Origin: Deinococcus sp. YIM 134068
GTDB taxonomy: Bacteria; Deinococcota; Deinococci; Deinococcales; Deinococcaceae
Direction of reading: 5' to 3'
Assembly: GCF_036543075.1 (NCBI RefSeq)
Contig: NZ_JAZHPF010000012.1
Coordinates: 53,154-117,153, forward strand
Length of the DNA stretch: 64,000 nt
Below the pieces are notes generated by a model that did no database searches, was not told where the DNA came from, and saw only the letters and a list, made by a program, of their open reading frames with translations. A program made the translations under genes and the position numbers. This document shows positions 11,285 through 23,482 of this stretch, one piece after another. Every line of letters begins with the position of its first letter. The stretch's first letter is position 1.

Positions 11285-11327
11285 GGCGGGACGCCGTGGA
11301 GGAGTTTTCTCCCTGTGGCGTCCCGCC
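11285..11327. terminator. Strong hairpin between convergent MOSC and msrA genes
   Basis: Perfect 11-bp stem GGCGGGACGCC ... GGCGTCCCGCC with an inner GGAG/CTCC pairing. There is no U-run on either side; it may stop transcription from both directions. Confidence 0.6.
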
Positions 11328-11351
11328 CGTCAACCCGTGGTCTCTCTGTCC

Positions 11352-11903
<552 letters not shown>

Positions 11904-11959
11904 GGGCGGATTCTCGCGTATCTGGCGCGGGGGCGGGGGGATGGGGGCACGGTTCGAGA

Positions 11960-12027
11960 GGCTTGTGGCGTGTGGAGAACTGCGGGTGGGCCTTTTCTAC
12001 AGGCCACGAGCCACGTGCCACAAGCCC

Positions 12028-12028
<1 letters not shown>
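11960..12028. repeat. Imperfect inverted-repeat element (GGCTTGTGGCGTGTGG / CCACGTGCCACAAGCC)
   Basis: The arms GGCTTGTGGCGTGTGG and CCACGTGCCACAAGCC pair over about 16 bp around a GC-poorer centre containing CCTTTTCTACA. A related sequence with the same layout occurs at 45055-45145. Confidence 0.6.
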
Positions 12029-12777
<749 letters not shown>

Positions 12778-12802
12778 GGGGGGGAGTATGGCGCAGCCGG
12801 AC

Positions 12803-14017
12803 CTACTCCATCCGCCGCAGGGCTGGAACGAGCGAGCCGAGGAGCGCCGCCCCCACAAGTAGCCCCCCGGCCCCGAGCAGCGCCCCCGGCGGCCCCAGTG
12901 CATTTGCCGCCACACCCGCCACTACGAAACCCACAGGCACGAGGCTGGAGGACACCAGACTCGTCAGGCCGAACACGCGGCCACGGTAGGCGTCGGGGAT
13001 TCGGGTTCCGACCCAGGCGGGATACAGAACGTTGGAGACCATCGCCAGCCCGTCGATGAGGAGGACGGCGAAGAGGCCCACCCCGACCTCACGGGCCAAC
13101 GCCAGCGGCAGGTAGCCCAGCAGGCCCGCCGTGAGGAGACTTCCCAGAATCGCCAGTCCGCGCCGCCGCACCCGCACGCGGCCCATCAGGGCGGCCCCGC
13201 CCAGGATGCCCACGTTCATCGCCGTGAGGTAGAGGCCGTAGGCGGCGGCAGGCTGCCTCAGCGTCCCCGTGACGAGGAGCGGGAGCGCCACGGCCAGGGT
13301 CGCCCCGCTCAAGTTGATGACGGCGAACAGCCCCAGCAGCGAGAGGAGCGCCGGGTGGCCCCGCGCGTAGCGTAAGCCCGAGCCGATGTCCTGCCAGATA
13401 GACGCGGGCGACGTTTCCCCGACTACCCCCGCCCCCGCCCGCAGGCTCAGCAATCCCGCGACAAGGACGCCGAAGGACAACGCGTTGACCGCCACCGCGC
13501 CGCCCGCTCCCACCGCCACCAGCAGCACCCCGCCCAGCGCCGGACCCAGGATGGCCGCGACGTTATCCCCCAGCAGGAAAAGTGCCTGAGCGCGTTGCAG
13601 ACTCTCGCGGGGCACGAGGGCGGGCAGCAGCGCGTCGAAGGCGGGGTTGGAGAGGGCGCTGACGCCCCCGTACGCGAAGGCCAGCAGGTAGAGGTGCCAC
13701 AGCGTCACCGCGTCCGCCAGCGCCAGCCCCGCGAAGGCGGCCATCAGCAGCCCGCGCACGGTGTTTGCCGCCACGAGCAGACGGCGGCGGTCGGTGCGGT
13801 CGGCCAGCGCCCCACCCAGCAGCGCCAGCCCGATCCCAGGCACCACGGCCACGAGCAGCAGGCCGCTGAGCGCCGCCGCCGATCCCGTCAACTCCAGCAG
13901 CAGCGCGACCTGCGCCACCCGGAAGATGCCGTCCCCCAGCCCCGAGAAGGTCTGTGCTCCCCAGAGAACGGCGAAGGGGCGATTCTGGAAGAGCGCCGGG
14001 AGCGCCGTGTCCCTCAA
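12803..14017 (-). CDS. Major facilitator superfamily transporter
   Basis: 404-residue 12-helix transporter. The N-terminal domain [20 protein letters not shown] is typical of MFS efflux proteins of the MFS_3/enterobactin-exporter-like group, and [22 protein letters not shown] is the conserved loop 2-3 signature. The start is TTG 14017 with AGGAG 8 nt upstream, overlapping the proC stop region, so it is translated from a proC-MFS mRNA. Substrate cannot be read from sequence; drug or siderophore export is typical. Confidence 0.85.
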   Translation of the reverse strand: MRDTALPALFQNRPFAVLWGAQTFSGLGDGIFRVAQVALLLELTGSAAALSGLLLVAVVPGIGLALLGGALADRTDRRRLLVAANTVRGLLMAAFAGLALADAVTLWHLYLLAFAYGGVSALSNPAFDALLPALVPRESLQRAQALFLLGDNVAAILGPALGGVLLVAVGAGGAVAVNALSFGVLVAGLLSLRAGAGVVGETSPASIWQDIGSGLRYARGHPALLSLLGLFAVINLSGATLAVALPLLVTGTLRQPAAAYGLYLTAMNVGILGGAALMGRVRVRRRGLAILGSLLTAGLLGYLPLALAREVGVGLFAVLLIDGLAMVSNVLYPAWVGTRIPDAYRGRVFGLTSLVSSSLVPVGFVVAGVAANALGPPGALLGAGGLLVGAALLGSLVPALRRME

Positions 14018-14022
14018 CAGCT

Positions 14023-14814
<792 letters not shown>

Positions 14815-14820
14815 GGGGGG

Positions 14821-14826
14821 AGTATA
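14821..14826 (-). promoter_or_regulatory. -10 box (TATACT) of the proC promoter
   Basis: On the minus strand TATACT is followed by six C residues and the proC ATG; no Shine-Dalgarno fits between. Confidence 0.6.
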
Positions 14827-14861
14827 GGAGGGGGCGGCGGGGGGTCGGGGGGGAGCTGCCT

Positions 14862-15226
<365 letters not shown>

Positions 15227-15243
15227 AACTACCTATCCCCGCC

Positions 15244-17682
15244 TCATCCCTCATCCCTTCCCTCACCCGGTCCCTCCGGCAGGCTGAGGAACGCCTCCAG
15301 CAGCGCCGGGTCCAGGTGTCTTCCCGACATGCGGCCCAGTTCGGCGAGGGCGTCCTCGTGGGTCCAGGAGGGCTTGTAGGGGCGCTCGCTGGTGAGGGCG
15401 TCGTACACGTCCACGACCGTGAAGAGGCGGGCGAGAAAGGGGATGTCCTCCCCCTGGAGGCCGTCGGGGTAGCCGCGCCCGTCCCAGCGTTCGTGGTGGT
15501 GGCGCACGACGGCGAGGACCTCGGGGGGCACGAAGCCCTGTTCGCGCAGGATGAACTCGCCGATGGTGGCGTGGCCGCGCATCAGCTCGCGCTCGGTGGC
15601 GGTCAGGGGGCCGCGCTTGAGCAGCACCGCGTCGGGGATGGCGATCTTGCCGAGATCGTGCAGGTACGCGCCCCAGCGCAGGTGGGCGAGGTCGTCGTAT
15701 TCGAGGTCGAGATGGGTGCCCAGTCGCAGGGCGAGCCGGGTCACGCGGTCGGTGTGGCCCTTGGTCTCGTAGGAGCGGTATTCGAGCACTTTGCCCAGGA
15801 CGTTGAACGCCTGCTCGCGGGTGCGCGCCAGCGTCCACAGCGCCGTCTGCCGCTCGGCGGCCTGCCCCACCCGCTCGGCGAGGAGGGCGAGCAGGCCGGG
15901 CGTCTCCGGGGCGGGCTGCGCGCCCGCGCGGGTGTCGAGCAGGGCGAGGACGCCGCTCGTGCGTCCGGCGTTCCGCACCGGGGTCAGCAGCGCACTCGTC
16001 AGGGGCGCGGGCAGCAGCGGGTGGGGCGCGGTCAGCGCCAGGGGTTCGCCTCCCCCGGCCACGCGGCGCACCATGTCCGGCGGAAGGTGGCGGGCGGCGG
16101 GGCGCTGCTCTGCTCCCCCCACCTCCTGCCCACCCACCTCCAGCACGGCGGAAATCTCGCCCACACGGAAGCCGGAGTCGGACCCACCGCGCAGGGTGAG
16201 GTAGGCCCCCGCCTGCGCGCCGCTCGCCCCGACGAGGTGGCTCAGCCCGCGCTCGGCGAGGGTGGAGGGGAAGTCCGTCTCCCCCAGGCTCCGCAGCAGG
16301 CTGGTGGGGGTGCGCCCGCCTTCCGCCTCCGGGCCGCCCCCCGCGAGGCTGGCGAGGAGGGCCGGATGCCGCGCCGCGCCTTGCAACGCTGCCCACCCCT
16401 CCGGCACCGGGGAGAGGGGGCGATAGGGGCACGCGAAGACCCAGGCCCCACACGTCTCCCCGGCGGCCCGCAGCGGCACGACGAGCAGGTACCCGCGCTC
16501 GGCGAGGTCGGGCACGGGCAGCAGGTAGGGGGTGAGGTCGCGGCTGTGGGGCAGGCGGCGCAGCAGGGAGGCGCGCAACAGGGCACCCACGCCCGGCCCG
16601 CTCAGGCTGCCCAGGGTGAGGGGACCGTTCAGCTCCCCGGCCCCTCCCTCCCCGCTGCCTGCCCCCCCGGTCCCCCGCGTGACGAGCGCCGCGCCGGTCG
16701 CCCCCAGCAGGCGCATGGCCGCGTGCAGGGGCGCGTCGGGGGTCGCCTCGTGGGTGGTGAGCGCGAGCAGGCGGCGGTGCAACTCGGCGGCGAGGCGTCC
16801 GGCGCGAACGCGGTGCCCGGCCTCGTGGCGCTCGCGGGCCTGCCGCGCGACGTGCGCGAGCACCTGCGCGGCGGCCCCCGCATCCTCCTGCGGGCCGGGG
16901 GCCGCCCACTCCACGTCCCCGCACAGGGTCTCCCCGTCGAGGACGGGCACGCGGAGGACGGAAGCGGAAGACGAGACCTGCTCCCCCGGCCCCGCCTCGC
17001 CCCGCCAGGCCAGGTGGGCGGTGTGGAGCCGCACCCCGTCGCTCAGGCGCACCCGCACCCTGGCCCCGTCCCGCGCGAGCCACGCGGCGGCGGCATGCAG
17101 CGCCTCGGCGAAGGGAAGGCCCAGCCAGCCCAGCAGGGCTGGGGGGATGGCGGCGGGGACGGGCGGCGCGGTGGCGGGCACGGGGACGGGCGGCGCGGCG
17201 GGGGCGGGCCAGCATAGCCTCAGCTCGTCCGGGCGGTCCGGGTCGGCCAGCAGGGCGGCGGAGGGCGCGCGTCGGCCCAGGCCGGGCAGCCGCAGCCCGG
17301 CGACCCCCGACCCCGGCAGCCTCGCGTGGCCGGTCAGGCGGGCGCGGGTCAGGTGCGGCTCGGTCAGGTCGGGCAGCCACGCGAGCGCCGCCCTGGCCTC
17401 GGCGGGTGAGTCAGCGTGCAGCGTCAGGGTCCCGTCAGACAGCCAGCGCACCCTGATTCCACCGGGCGCGACGTGGGGCGGGCGTGGTCGGTCCTCCGTG
17501 TCGCCCCCGGACGGGTCGGGTGAGGCCCACGCATGCGAATGGACGGCCCTGGCGTGGACCGCCTGGGGGCTGGAATGGGCAAGGACGGGGGCGCTGGCGC
17601 GGCTCGACTTCAAAGGTGGGTGCTCCTCCGGGCGCTGCACTGTCGCACGTCTGCCCGTTAGAAGTATTCGGTTGTGGGCCAC
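15244..17682 (-). CDS. GAF/HD-GYP domain protein (putative cyclic-di-GMP phosphodiesterase)
   Basis: 812-residue cytosolic signalling protein. The N-terminal ~450 residues are rich in Ala/Pro/Arg with weakly conserved sensory (GAF-like) blocks. The C-terminal ~180 residues form a full HD-GYP domain: [29 protein letters not shown] (HD pair), [28 protein letters not shown] (the GYP motif) and [16 protein letters not shown]. It should hydrolyse cyclic-di-GMP. The start at GTG 17682 is uncertain because the N-terminus is not conserved; shorter versions are possible. Confidence 0.85.
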   Translation of the reverse strand: MAHNRILLTGRRATVQRPEEHPPLKSSRASAPVLAHSSPQAVHARAVHSHAWASPDPSGGDTEDRPRPPHVAPGGIRVRWLSDGTLTLHADSPAEARAALAWLPDLTEPHLTRARLTGHARLPGSGVAGLRLPGLGRRAPSAALLADPDRPDELRLCWPAPAAPPVPVPATAPPVPAAIPPALLGWLGLPFAEALHAAAAWLARDGARVRVRLSDGVRLHTAHLAWRGEAGPGEQVSSSASVLRVPVLDGETLCGDVEWAAPGPQEDAGAAAQVLAHVARQARERHEAGHRVRAGRLAAELHRRLLALTTHEATPDAPLHAAMRLLGATGAALVTRGTGGAGSGEGGAGELNGPLTLGSLSGPGVGALLRASLLRRLPHSRDLTPYLLPVPDLAERGYLLVVPLRAAGETCGAWVFACPYRPLSPVPEGWAALQGAARHPALLASLAGGGPEAEGGRTPTSLLRSLGETDFPSTLAERGLSHLVGASGAQAGAYLTLRGGSDSGFRVGEISAVLEVGGQEVGGAEQRPAARHLPPDMVRRVAGGGEPLALTAPHPLLPAPLTSALLTPVRNAGRTSGVLALLDTRAGAQPAPETPGLLALLAERVGQAAERQTALWTLARTREQAFNVLGKVLEYRSYETKGHTDRVTRLALRLGTHLDLEYDDLAHLRWGAYLHDLGKIAIPDAVLLKRGPLTATERELMRGHATIGEFILREQGFVPPEVLAVVRHHHERWDGRGYPDGLQGEDIPFLARLFTVVDVYDALTSERPYKPSWTHEDALAELGRMSGRHLDPALLEAFLSLPEGPGEGRDEG

Positions 17683-17887
17683 TGAATCAAGGGCCAGTCA
17701 GTCAGCAACGGCTGAGCTTGAGCATCCCCGTGCCCCGGAGGGGGCATGGGAGCGCCGAGGAACCTCGCGGGACCTCGGACCGGGTGCGTCGAGGAGAAGG
17801 ATGAACGTTGATCGTGTGGAAGGGACGGCGACGCGGGCGAGATGCTTCCTCTCCACGCCCTGCAACCCACAGTCCGTCTCCCCGCAC

Positions 17888-17893
17888 TACACT
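17888..17893 (+). promoter_or_regulatory. -10 box (TACACT) of the prmA promoter
   Basis: TACACT, then six nt (CGGCCC), then the prmA ATG at 17900; leaderless arrangement. Confidence 0.6.
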
Positions 17894-17899
17894 CGGCCC

Positions 17900-18739
17900 A
17901 TGCTCGTGTACGTGCTGCCCGGCACCCTGGAAACCCGCGACCCCGACCTCGACCTGCTGTGGGAGGCGGGTGCCACCGGACTGGAGGAGCGCGCGGGCGT
18001 GGTGCGGGCCTACTTCGATGACCGGATCGAGCTGCCCGCGCCCGTCTCGGACGGCGAGTGGCGCGAGGAGGCGGATCAGGACTGGCAGGCCGAGTTCAGG
18101 CGCACCCTGCGCCCGGTGCGGGCGGGCCGCGTGACGATGGTGCCGCCGTGGCTGCGGGGCGAGGTGGAGCCGGGGCAACTCGCGGTTGTCATCGAGCCGG
18201 GCATGGCCTTCGGGACCGGGCACCACGAGACGACGCGCATGGCGGTGGAGGCGCTGTCGGGGCTGGGACTGGAGACGCTCGGGCCGCAGGGCGGGGGCGC
18301 GCGGGTGCTCGACGTGGGCACCGGAAGCGGCGTCCTCGCCATCGCGGCGGTGCTGCTGGGCGCGCGCGTCGCGCTGGGGCTGGACATCGACCCCATCACC
18401 ATTCCGATTGCTGTCGAGAACGCGGAGATCAACGGGGTGCGGGACCGGACGGTGTTCGTGGAGGGTGCCCTGGGTGAGGCGGACGTTCACGACGGTGGAC
18501 TCGGCCTCGTCGGGTATGACGTGCTCGTCGCCAACCTCTACGCGGAGTTGCACGACCTGCTGATGGGGGAGTACGCCGGGCATCTGATCGGGGGAAAGCC
18601 GGTCGTCCTCACGGGCATCCTCACGGCCAGACTCGACCTCGTGCGCGCCGCGCTGGCCCGCGAGGGCTTCACCGACGTGCGGGAGACGTTCGATGGGGAG
18701 TGGGCGCTCGTCACGGCCCGCGCGCCCGCCCGGCCATGA
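17900..18739 (+). CDS. prmA: Ribosomal protein L11 methyltransferase PrmA
   Basis: S-adenosylmethionine-dependent methyltransferase that trimethylates ribosomal protein L11. 279 residues. An N-terminal substrate-binding domain ([36 protein letters not shown]) precedes the linker [17 protein letters not shown], which is the PrmA hallmark, and the SAM-binding motif [15 protein letters not shown]. Downstream [15 protein letters not shown] matches the catalytic NxL region. Start ATG 17900 is 6 nt after TACACT. It overlaps rsmE by 4 bp, an arrangement seen in many bacteria. Confidence 0.95.
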   Translation: MLVYVLPGTLETRDPDLDLLWEAGATGLEERAGVVRAYFDDRIELPAPVSDGEWREEADQDWQAEFRRTLRPVRAGRVTMVPPWLRGEVEPGQLAVVIEPGMAFGTGHHETTRMAVEALSGLGLETLGPQGGGARVLDVGTGSGVLAIAAVLLGARVALGLDIDPITIPIAVENAEINGVRDRTVFVEGALGEADVHDGGLGLVGYDVLVANLYAELHDLLMGEYAGHLIGGKPVVLTGILTARLDLVRAALAREGFTDVRETFDGEWALVTARAPARP

Positions 18740-19428
18740 CCGCCCACCGCGTCCGGGTGGACGCCCTGACTCCCGAGATGACGCTCGGCCCGCGTGAGGC
18801 GCGGCACCTCCACGTCCTGCGGCTGCGGACGGGCGACGCCGTGCGCGTGTTCGACGGACGCGGGGCGGAGGCGGAGGCGACCGTGGAGGTGCTGGACGAG
18901 GGGCGGGCGGTCCTCACGCTCGGGCCGCTCCTGACCGGGGCCGCCGAGACGCCGCAACCTGTCACGCTCGCCGCGCCGCTCCTCAAGGGCGACAAGCTCA
19001 CGGATGTGGTGCGGGCCGCCACCGAACTCGGCGTCTCGCGCGTGCAGCTCGTGGTCACGCGCCACGCCGACGCCCGCGAGATCGGCGCGCAGAAGCTCTC
19101 GCGCCTTCGCCGCATCGCCGAGGAGGCGAGCAAGCAGTCGCGCCGCGCCGTCACGCCCGAGGTGCTGGCCCCGGTGCCCCTCGCGGAGTTGACGTGGGAC
19201 GGTGCCCTCCTCGTCGCCCATCCCGGTGCCGTGGCCCGCCTCACCGATCACCTGAACTGGGACGCGCCCGTCACCCTCCTCACCGGCCCGGAGGGTGGCC
19301 TCGCCGACGCGGAAGTCGCCTCGCTCGTCTCGCGCGGCGCGGTCGCCGTCACCCTCGGCCCCCGCGTCCTGCGCGCGGAGACGGCCCCGGTGGCGCTGCT
19401 CGGGGCGCTGGTGGCGACGGGGGTGTGA
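18736..19428 (+). CDS. rsmE: 16S rRNA (uracil-1498-N3)-methyltransferase RsmE
   Basis: SPOUT-class methyltransferase that modifies U1498 of 16S rRNA. 230 residues. An N-terminal PUA-like domain ([23 protein letters not shown]) is followed by the knotted SAM-binding domain with [51 protein letters not shown] and [15 protein letters not shown] 18736 overlaps the prmA stop (ATGA), so it is translationally coupled. Confidence 0.95.
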   Translation: MTAHRVRVDALTPEMTLGPREARHLHVLRLRTGDAVRVFDGRGAEAEATVEVLDEGRAVLTLGPLLTGAAETPQPVTLAAPLLKGDKLTDVVRAATELGVSRVQLVVTRHADAREIGAQKLSRLRRIAEEASKQSRRAVTPEVLAPVPLAELTWDGALLVAHPGAVARLTDHLNWDAPVTLLTGPEGGLADAEVASLVSRGAVAVTLGPRVLRAETAPVALLGALVATGV

Positions 19429-19539
19429 GGGTCGGGAGGTGCAGGAGCGTGGGGAGGAGGAAGGTTCGTTCTTTTACTCCCATTTGAACAGTTGGTGTGA
19501 GGGACGGATCAGGGGGGCGAGGACGTTCTCTCTGTCTGG

Positions 19540-19660
19540 CAGGAGGACGAGCGGTACTCGTCATCCCCCTCCCCCACAAGGAGGGAGGGAGAACAAAGCT
19601 CAAGCTCTCGCTCTTTTGGCTCCTCCCCCTTGAGGGGGGAGGCCGGGTGGGGGTGAGTGG
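19540..19660. repeat. Palindromic intergenic repeats
   Basis: Two palindromes without a gene: the outer hairpin GACGAGcggtaCTCGTC followed by CCCCCTCCCCCACAAGGAGG, then CTCCTCCCCCTTGAGGGGG with a GGAGGCCGGGTGGGGGTGAG tail (19616-19655). Same family as 1871-1939 and 7731-7925. The remaining 19429-19818 holds no supportable gene. Confidence 0.75.
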
Positions 19661-19859
19661 GCCTGGCCTCCCCGGAGGGCAGAATGACAACTCCTCTCGT
19701 CCTCCAAAAGCAAGCCGTCGCTCCGGGTCCCCCACCCTTCGTTGTCCCTTGCGCCCACCAAGAGAAGACCGAACCGGCCTGGCTTCCGATTCGATCAGAG
19801 ATGAGGAGGGGTAGGACCTCAGCTCTTGCACCTCATGTCCTTGCCAAAATACTTGACCA

Positions 19860-20606
19860 TCATCGCGGTGTAGGCGGGGTCTTGGCGAAGCGGTCGAGGC
19901 TGGCGTTCAGGGCGAGGCGGGTGGAGTCGCTGTCCTCGCCCAGCATCATGCCGATGGGCACGCTCCACAGCTCGGGGCCGAAGTTGACGGGCACCTTCGG
20001 AAACTGGCGCTTGAGGGCGAGCTGCATCGCGCTGTAGACGAAGGTGGCATCCACGTTGCGGGTCAGCACGGCCATCGTCAACTCCTCGTTCGTGGAGTAG
20101 ACGGTAACGCGCTTCTCAAAGGGAAACTTCTGGACGTACGCCTGCATCACGCTGCCCGCGCTCACGCCGATGGTCTTGCCCACGAGCTGCTTCGGTTCCT
20201 TGAGGCGGGGGTCGAGCGACACCAGCGCCACGCCCGCGCAGACGGTGGGGCGGGTGAAGTCGGTCCGGTTCTCGCGCGTGCTCGTGTGCGCCAGCGCCCC
20301 AAGGGCCACGTCCGCCCGGTTCTCCTGCAAGGCCTTCGTCAGCCCGTCGAGCCGCACGCGCTCGTAGGACACGTTCACGCCGAGGTCGGCGGCAAGCTGC
20401 TCGATCAGCTCGATCTCGAACCCGCTCGGCTGCACGCTCGTGCCCATCGTGAAGGGCGGGATGTCGCCCGGCGTCGCCACGCGCAGCACGCCGCTCTCCT
20501 TGATCGCGGAGAGGGGCCGCGCCCCGGCGTGGGGGGCACACAGGGCGAGGGCGAACGTGGTCAGGGTCAGGGTCAGGAGGCGGAGGCACGTGGAGGCATG
20601 GGTCAT
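19860..20606 (-). CDS. Family 3 solute-binding protein, C-terminally frameshifted
   Basis: 248-residue extracytoplasmic solute-binding protein (SBP_bac_3 family; polar amino acids or similar). It has a signal peptide (LRLLTLTLTTFALALCAP) and the family start IKESGVLRVATPGDIPPFTM, GFEIELIEQLAADLGV, and DVALGALAHTSTRENRTDFT. The protein ends RFAKTPPTPR, unlike the family. If one base is added near 19880-19882, the sequence continues RFAKDPAYTAMMVKYFGKDM and stops at TGA 19819-19821, which is a normal C-terminus. So a 1-bp deletion or a sequencing error has cost about 16 residues. No permease or ATPase gene is adjacent. Confidence 0.8.
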   Translation of the reverse strand: MTHASTCLRLLTLTLTTFALALCAPHAGARPLSAIKESGVLRVATPGDIPPFTMGTSVQPSGFEIELIEQLAADLGVNVSYERVRLDGLTKALQENRADVALGALAHTSTRENRTDFTRPTVCAGVALVSLDPRLKEPKQLVGKTIGVSAGSVMQAYVQKFPFEKRVTVYSTNEELTMAVLTRNVDATFVYSAMQLALKRQFPKVPVNFGPELWSVPIGMMLGEDSDSTRLALNASLDRFAKTPPTPR

Positions 20607-20607
20607 G

Positions 20608-20637
20608 GTCGGGGTCCTTGCATAGTCGGGGTCCTTG
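20608..20637 (-). promoter_or_regulatory. Tandem duplication of Shine-Dalgarno and start region
   Basis: Directly upstream of the binding-protein start, the 13-nt unit CAAGGACCCCGAC followed by TATG or CATG occurs twice, 17 nt apart. The second copy gives the gene's AAGGA and ATG; the first opens a six-codon frame (MQGPRP) that ends on the real start (ATGA). Confidence 0.5.
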
Positions 20638-20736
20638 TCTGTTGAAGCTGCGTTACCGCGAGCTTAATTCCCCCTTCATCACATCTTCCTGACAGGGGAG
20701 GGCCGGGTGGGGGGAGGGGAGCGGGGCCACCTCGGC

Positions 20737-20742
20737 TACACT
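20737..20742 (+). promoter_or_regulatory. -10 box (TACACT) of the 20749-23092 operon
   Basis: TACACT is 6 nt before ATG 20749 with no Shine-Dalgarno between. Confidence 0.6.
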
Positions 20743-20748
20743 CCGGGC

Positions 20749-20922
20749 ATGGCTTTGTGGCTGGTGGTGCTGTTCATCGTGCTGAGCGCGACGCTGATCC
20801 TCGCGCTCACCCTCGGGCCGCTGAGGACGGCGGCGAACGTCCGGGTGCTGCGCCTCTTCGTGGGCGTGCAGTACGCGGCGGCGGCGCTCCTCGCGGGTGC
20901 CCGGTTGCTGGGGAGCGCGTGA
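20749..20922 (+). CDS. Small two-helix membrane protein
   Basis: 57 residues: MALWLVVLFIVLSATLILAL forms one helix, VGVQYAAAALLAGARLLG a second, with a short basic linker between. Function unknown. Start ATG 20749 follows TACACT by 6 nt. Its stop overlaps the start of the metallo-hydrolase gene (GTGA), so it is the first gene of a three-gene operon ending with purD. Confidence 0.65.
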   Translation: MALWLVVLFIVLSATLILALTLGPLRTAANVRVLRLFVGVQYAAAALLAGARLLGSA

Positions 20923-21839
20923 CCGCCCCCACCGAGTCCGGGGTACGGACCCTCGACCTGCACTTTCAGGACACGCCGGGCGTGATCGCCGCCTCGGTCC
21001 TCGACACGGGGGACGGGCTGGCGGTCGTGGACGTGGGGCCGGGAAGTACGCTGGGCGCGTTGGAAGCCGGATTGGCGGGGCTGGGGGCCTCCCTCGCCGA
21101 TGTGCGGCACCTCCTCCTCACCCACATCCACCTCGACCACGCGGGGGCGGCGGGGACGATCCTCGACCGGGTGCCTGAAGCGCGGGCCTACGTCCACGAG
21201 CGCGGCGCGGCGCACCTCTCCCGCCCGGAGCGGCTGCTGGCGAGCGCGGGCCAGATTTACGGCGAGCACATGGACCGCCTGTGGGGCGAGATGCGCCCCG
21301 TGCCCCCCGACCGCCTGACCGTCCTCGCGGGTGGGGAGACCCTGCGGCTCGGACGGCTGGAGGTTCTGCCCCTGTATACGCCGGGCCACGCCGTCCACCA
21401 CCTCGCGTACCACGTGGGAGACGACCTCTTCGTGGGAGACGTGGGCGGCATCCGGCTCTCGGAGCGGCAGACGCCCCGCGCCCCCACCCCGCCGCCGGAC
21501 ATCGATCTCCCCGCCTGGCGGGCGAGCGTGGTCCGGCTGCGGGAACTGGACGCCCAGACTCTCCACCTCGCGCACTTCGGCCCCCATCCCACCTCGGCGG
21601 CCCACTGGGACGGCCTGCTCGCCAGTCTGGAGACGGACGCGGGCCGGGTCCGCGACGGGCTGGGGCGCGGGCAGGACGCGGCGGAATTGACGGACACGTT
21701 CACCCGCGCGCTGCTGGACGAGCTGCGGGCCGAGGACCCGACCCTCCCCGCCCGCTACGAGTTCGCCTGCCCCCCGTGGATGAGCGTGCAGGGGCTGGTC
21801 CGGTACTGGCAGCGTGCGGCGGCGCGCGGGAGCGCCTGA
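20919..21839 (+). CDS. MBL-fold metallo-hydrolase
   Basis: 306-residue zinc hydrolase of the metallo-beta-lactamase superfamily (glyoxalase II-like group). The metal motif is [15 protein letters not shown] (HxHxDH), followed by [21 protein letters not shown] and [12 protein letters not shown] with the later His ligands. The ~60-residue C-terminal helix region is as in many MBL proteins that act on lactones or thioesters. GTG 20919 overlaps the upstream stop; its own stop overlaps purD (TGATG). Substrate unknown. Confidence 0.85.
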   Translation: MTAPTESGVRTLDLHFQDTPGVIAASVLDTGDGLAVVDVGPGSTLGALEAGLAGLGASLADVRHLLLTHIHLDHAGAAGTILDRVPEARAYVHERGAAHLSRPERLLASAGQIYGEHMDRLWGEMRPVPPDRLTVLAGGETLRLGRLEVLPLYTPGHAVHHLAYHVGDDLFVGDVGGIRLSERQTPRAPTPPPDIDLPAWRASVVRLRELDAQTLHLAHFGPHPTSAAHWDGLLASLETDAGRVRDGLGRGQDAAELTDTFTRALLDELRAEDPTLPARYEFACPPWMSVQGLVRYWQRAAARGSA

Positions 21840-23092
21840 TGCGCGTCCTCGTCGTGGGAGGCGGGGGCCGCGAACACGCCATCGTGGACGCCTGCGCGCG
21901 GGCGGGGCACGAGGTCCTCTGCACGCCCGGCAACCCCGGCATCGCCCGTCAGGCACGCGTGCTCGCCTCCCCGCAGGACCCCGACGCGCTCGCCGACCTC
22001 GCCGTGCGGGAGGAGGTGGAGGTCGTCATCGTCGGCCCGGAGGCGTACCTCGCTGCCGGACTCGTGGACGCCTGCCGGGAGCGCGGCGTGCCCGCCTTCG
22101 GCCCGACCCGCGCCGCCGCCCGGCTGGAGGGCGACAAGGCGTGGAGCAAGGCGTTCATGCTTCGGCACGGCATCCCGACCGCCGCCCACCGCAGCTTCTC
22201 GGACCTGGGGGAGGCGCTGGCCCACGCCGCCTCCCAGCCCCTCCCCCTCGTCGTCAAGGACGCGGGCTTGCGGGCCGGGAAGGGCGTCACCATCGCCCAC
22301 ACGCACGGGGAGGCGGAGGCGGCGCTCCGCGACATCTTCACGCAGCCGGACGCCGGGGCCGTGCTGGAGGAGTTCATGACCGGGCAGGAGGTGACGGTCC
22401 TCGCCCTCACCGACGGCGAGCGGTACGCGCTGACCCCGCCCAGCCAGGACCACAAGACGATCTTCGAGGGCGACACCGGCCCCATGACGGGCGGGATGGG
22501 CGTGATCTGCCCCTTCCCGCTCTCAATGGAGGACCTTCAGCGTATCCGCGCCGAAATCATCGAGCCGACCCTCGCCGGGATGCGTGCGGAGGGCCACCCC
22601 TTCGTGGGCGTGCTGTACGCGGGGCTGATGCTCACGCCGCAGGGGCCGAGGGTCGTGGAGTTCAACGCCCGCTTCGGCGACCCAGAGGCGGAGGCCGTGC
22701 TGCCCCTGCTCGATTCCGACCTCGCCCGGCACGCCCTCGACGCGGCGCGCGGGCACCTCGACCCGGACACGGTGCGCTTCCGCACGGGCGCGAGCGCCGT
22801 CGTCATCCTCGCCGCGCCCGGCTATCCCGGCGAGCCGGAGAGGGACATCCCCCTCACCCTGCCCGACCCCGAGCCGGGGGAGACGATCTACCACGCCGGG
22901 ACCGCCGAGCGGGAGGGGCGGCTCGTGAGTAGCGGGGGCCGGGTGCTGGCGGTCACGGCCACGGCACCGGGCCTGAACGCCGCGCTGGGCCGCGCCTACG
23001 CCCTCGCTGACCGGGTGGGCTTCGCGGGGGCGCAGCTTCGCCGTGACCTCGGTGCCCGCATCGGCGCGCGGCCCGAGCCTCCCGCCGTTTGA
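21839..23092 (+). CDS. purD: Phosphoribosylamine--glycine ligase PurD
   Basis: ATP-grasp enzyme of de novo purine synthesis making glycinamide ribonucleotide. 417 residues. N-terminal [15 protein letters not shown], the ATP-grasp core with [38 protein letters not shown], and the metal motif [18 protein letters not shown] are all present. ATG 21839 overlaps the previous stop. tRNA-Leu follows 52 bp downstream. Confidence 0.95.
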   Translation: MRVLVVGGGGREHAIVDACARAGHEVLCTPGNPGIARQARVLASPQDPDALADLAVREEVEVVIVGPEAYLAAGLVDACRERGVPAFGPTRAAARLEGDKAWSKAFMLRHGIPTAAHRSFSDLGEALAHAASQPLPLVVKDAGLRAGKGVTIAHTHGEAEAALRDIFTQPDAGAVLEEFMTGQEVTVLALTDGERYALTPPSQDHKTIFEGDTGPMTGGMGVICPFPLSMEDLQRIRAEIIEPTLAGMRAEGHPFVGVLYAGLMLTPQGPRVVEFNARFGDPEAEAVLPLLDSDLARHALDAARGHLDPDTVRFRTGASAVVILAAPGYPGEPERDIPLTLPDPEPGETIYHAGTAEREGRLVSSGGRVLAVTATAPGLNAALGRAYALADRVGFAGAQLRRDLGARIGARPEPPAV

Positions 23093-23144
23093 CCCCCGCT
23101 GCCGGGTGCGCTAGCATCCGCCTGCCCCGAAACGCGGGGTGTGG

Positions 23145-23227
<83 letters not shown>

Positions 23228-23283
23228 GCGAGGAGCACGGAAGAGAAGATAGGAAGAGAGGAAGAGAGAAGGAAGAAGCACAG

Positions 23284-23307
23284 GCCCCTGCCCAGGCGGG
23301 GGTTTTT
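23284..23307 (+). terminator. Intrinsic terminator after tRNA-Leu
   Basis: GC-rich stem GCCCCTGCC / GGCGGGGG followed by TTTTT. It is preceded by about 50 nt of almost pure purine (GAGGAGCACGGAAGAGAAGA and on). Confidence 0.7.
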
Positions 23308-23470
23308 GCTTTCTGCCGGGGCGAGTCCGGAGGAGGGCCTCGTGGACCCAGGGCAGCTCGGGTCCACAGGTGTACGCCGGGCGGCGGGGTTGAACGCCGT
23401 CGCCGTCAGCTTCGAGACCTTCCCACCCAGGTCCCGAACGGTCTTTCGGCCCCCCCACCGCCGCCCGGCG

Positions 23471-23476
23471 TACACT
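23471..23476 (+). promoter_or_regulatory. -10 box (TACACT) of the SARP regulator gene
   Basis: TACACT, six nt, then ATG 23483; leaderless arrangement. Confidence 0.6.
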
Positions 23477-23482
23477 CCCCGC

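Noticed and set aside
15263..17380. 705-codon frame overlapping the HD-GYP gene on the same strand
   Set aside because: Out of frame with HD-GYP; made almost only of Arg, Ala, Pro and Gly.
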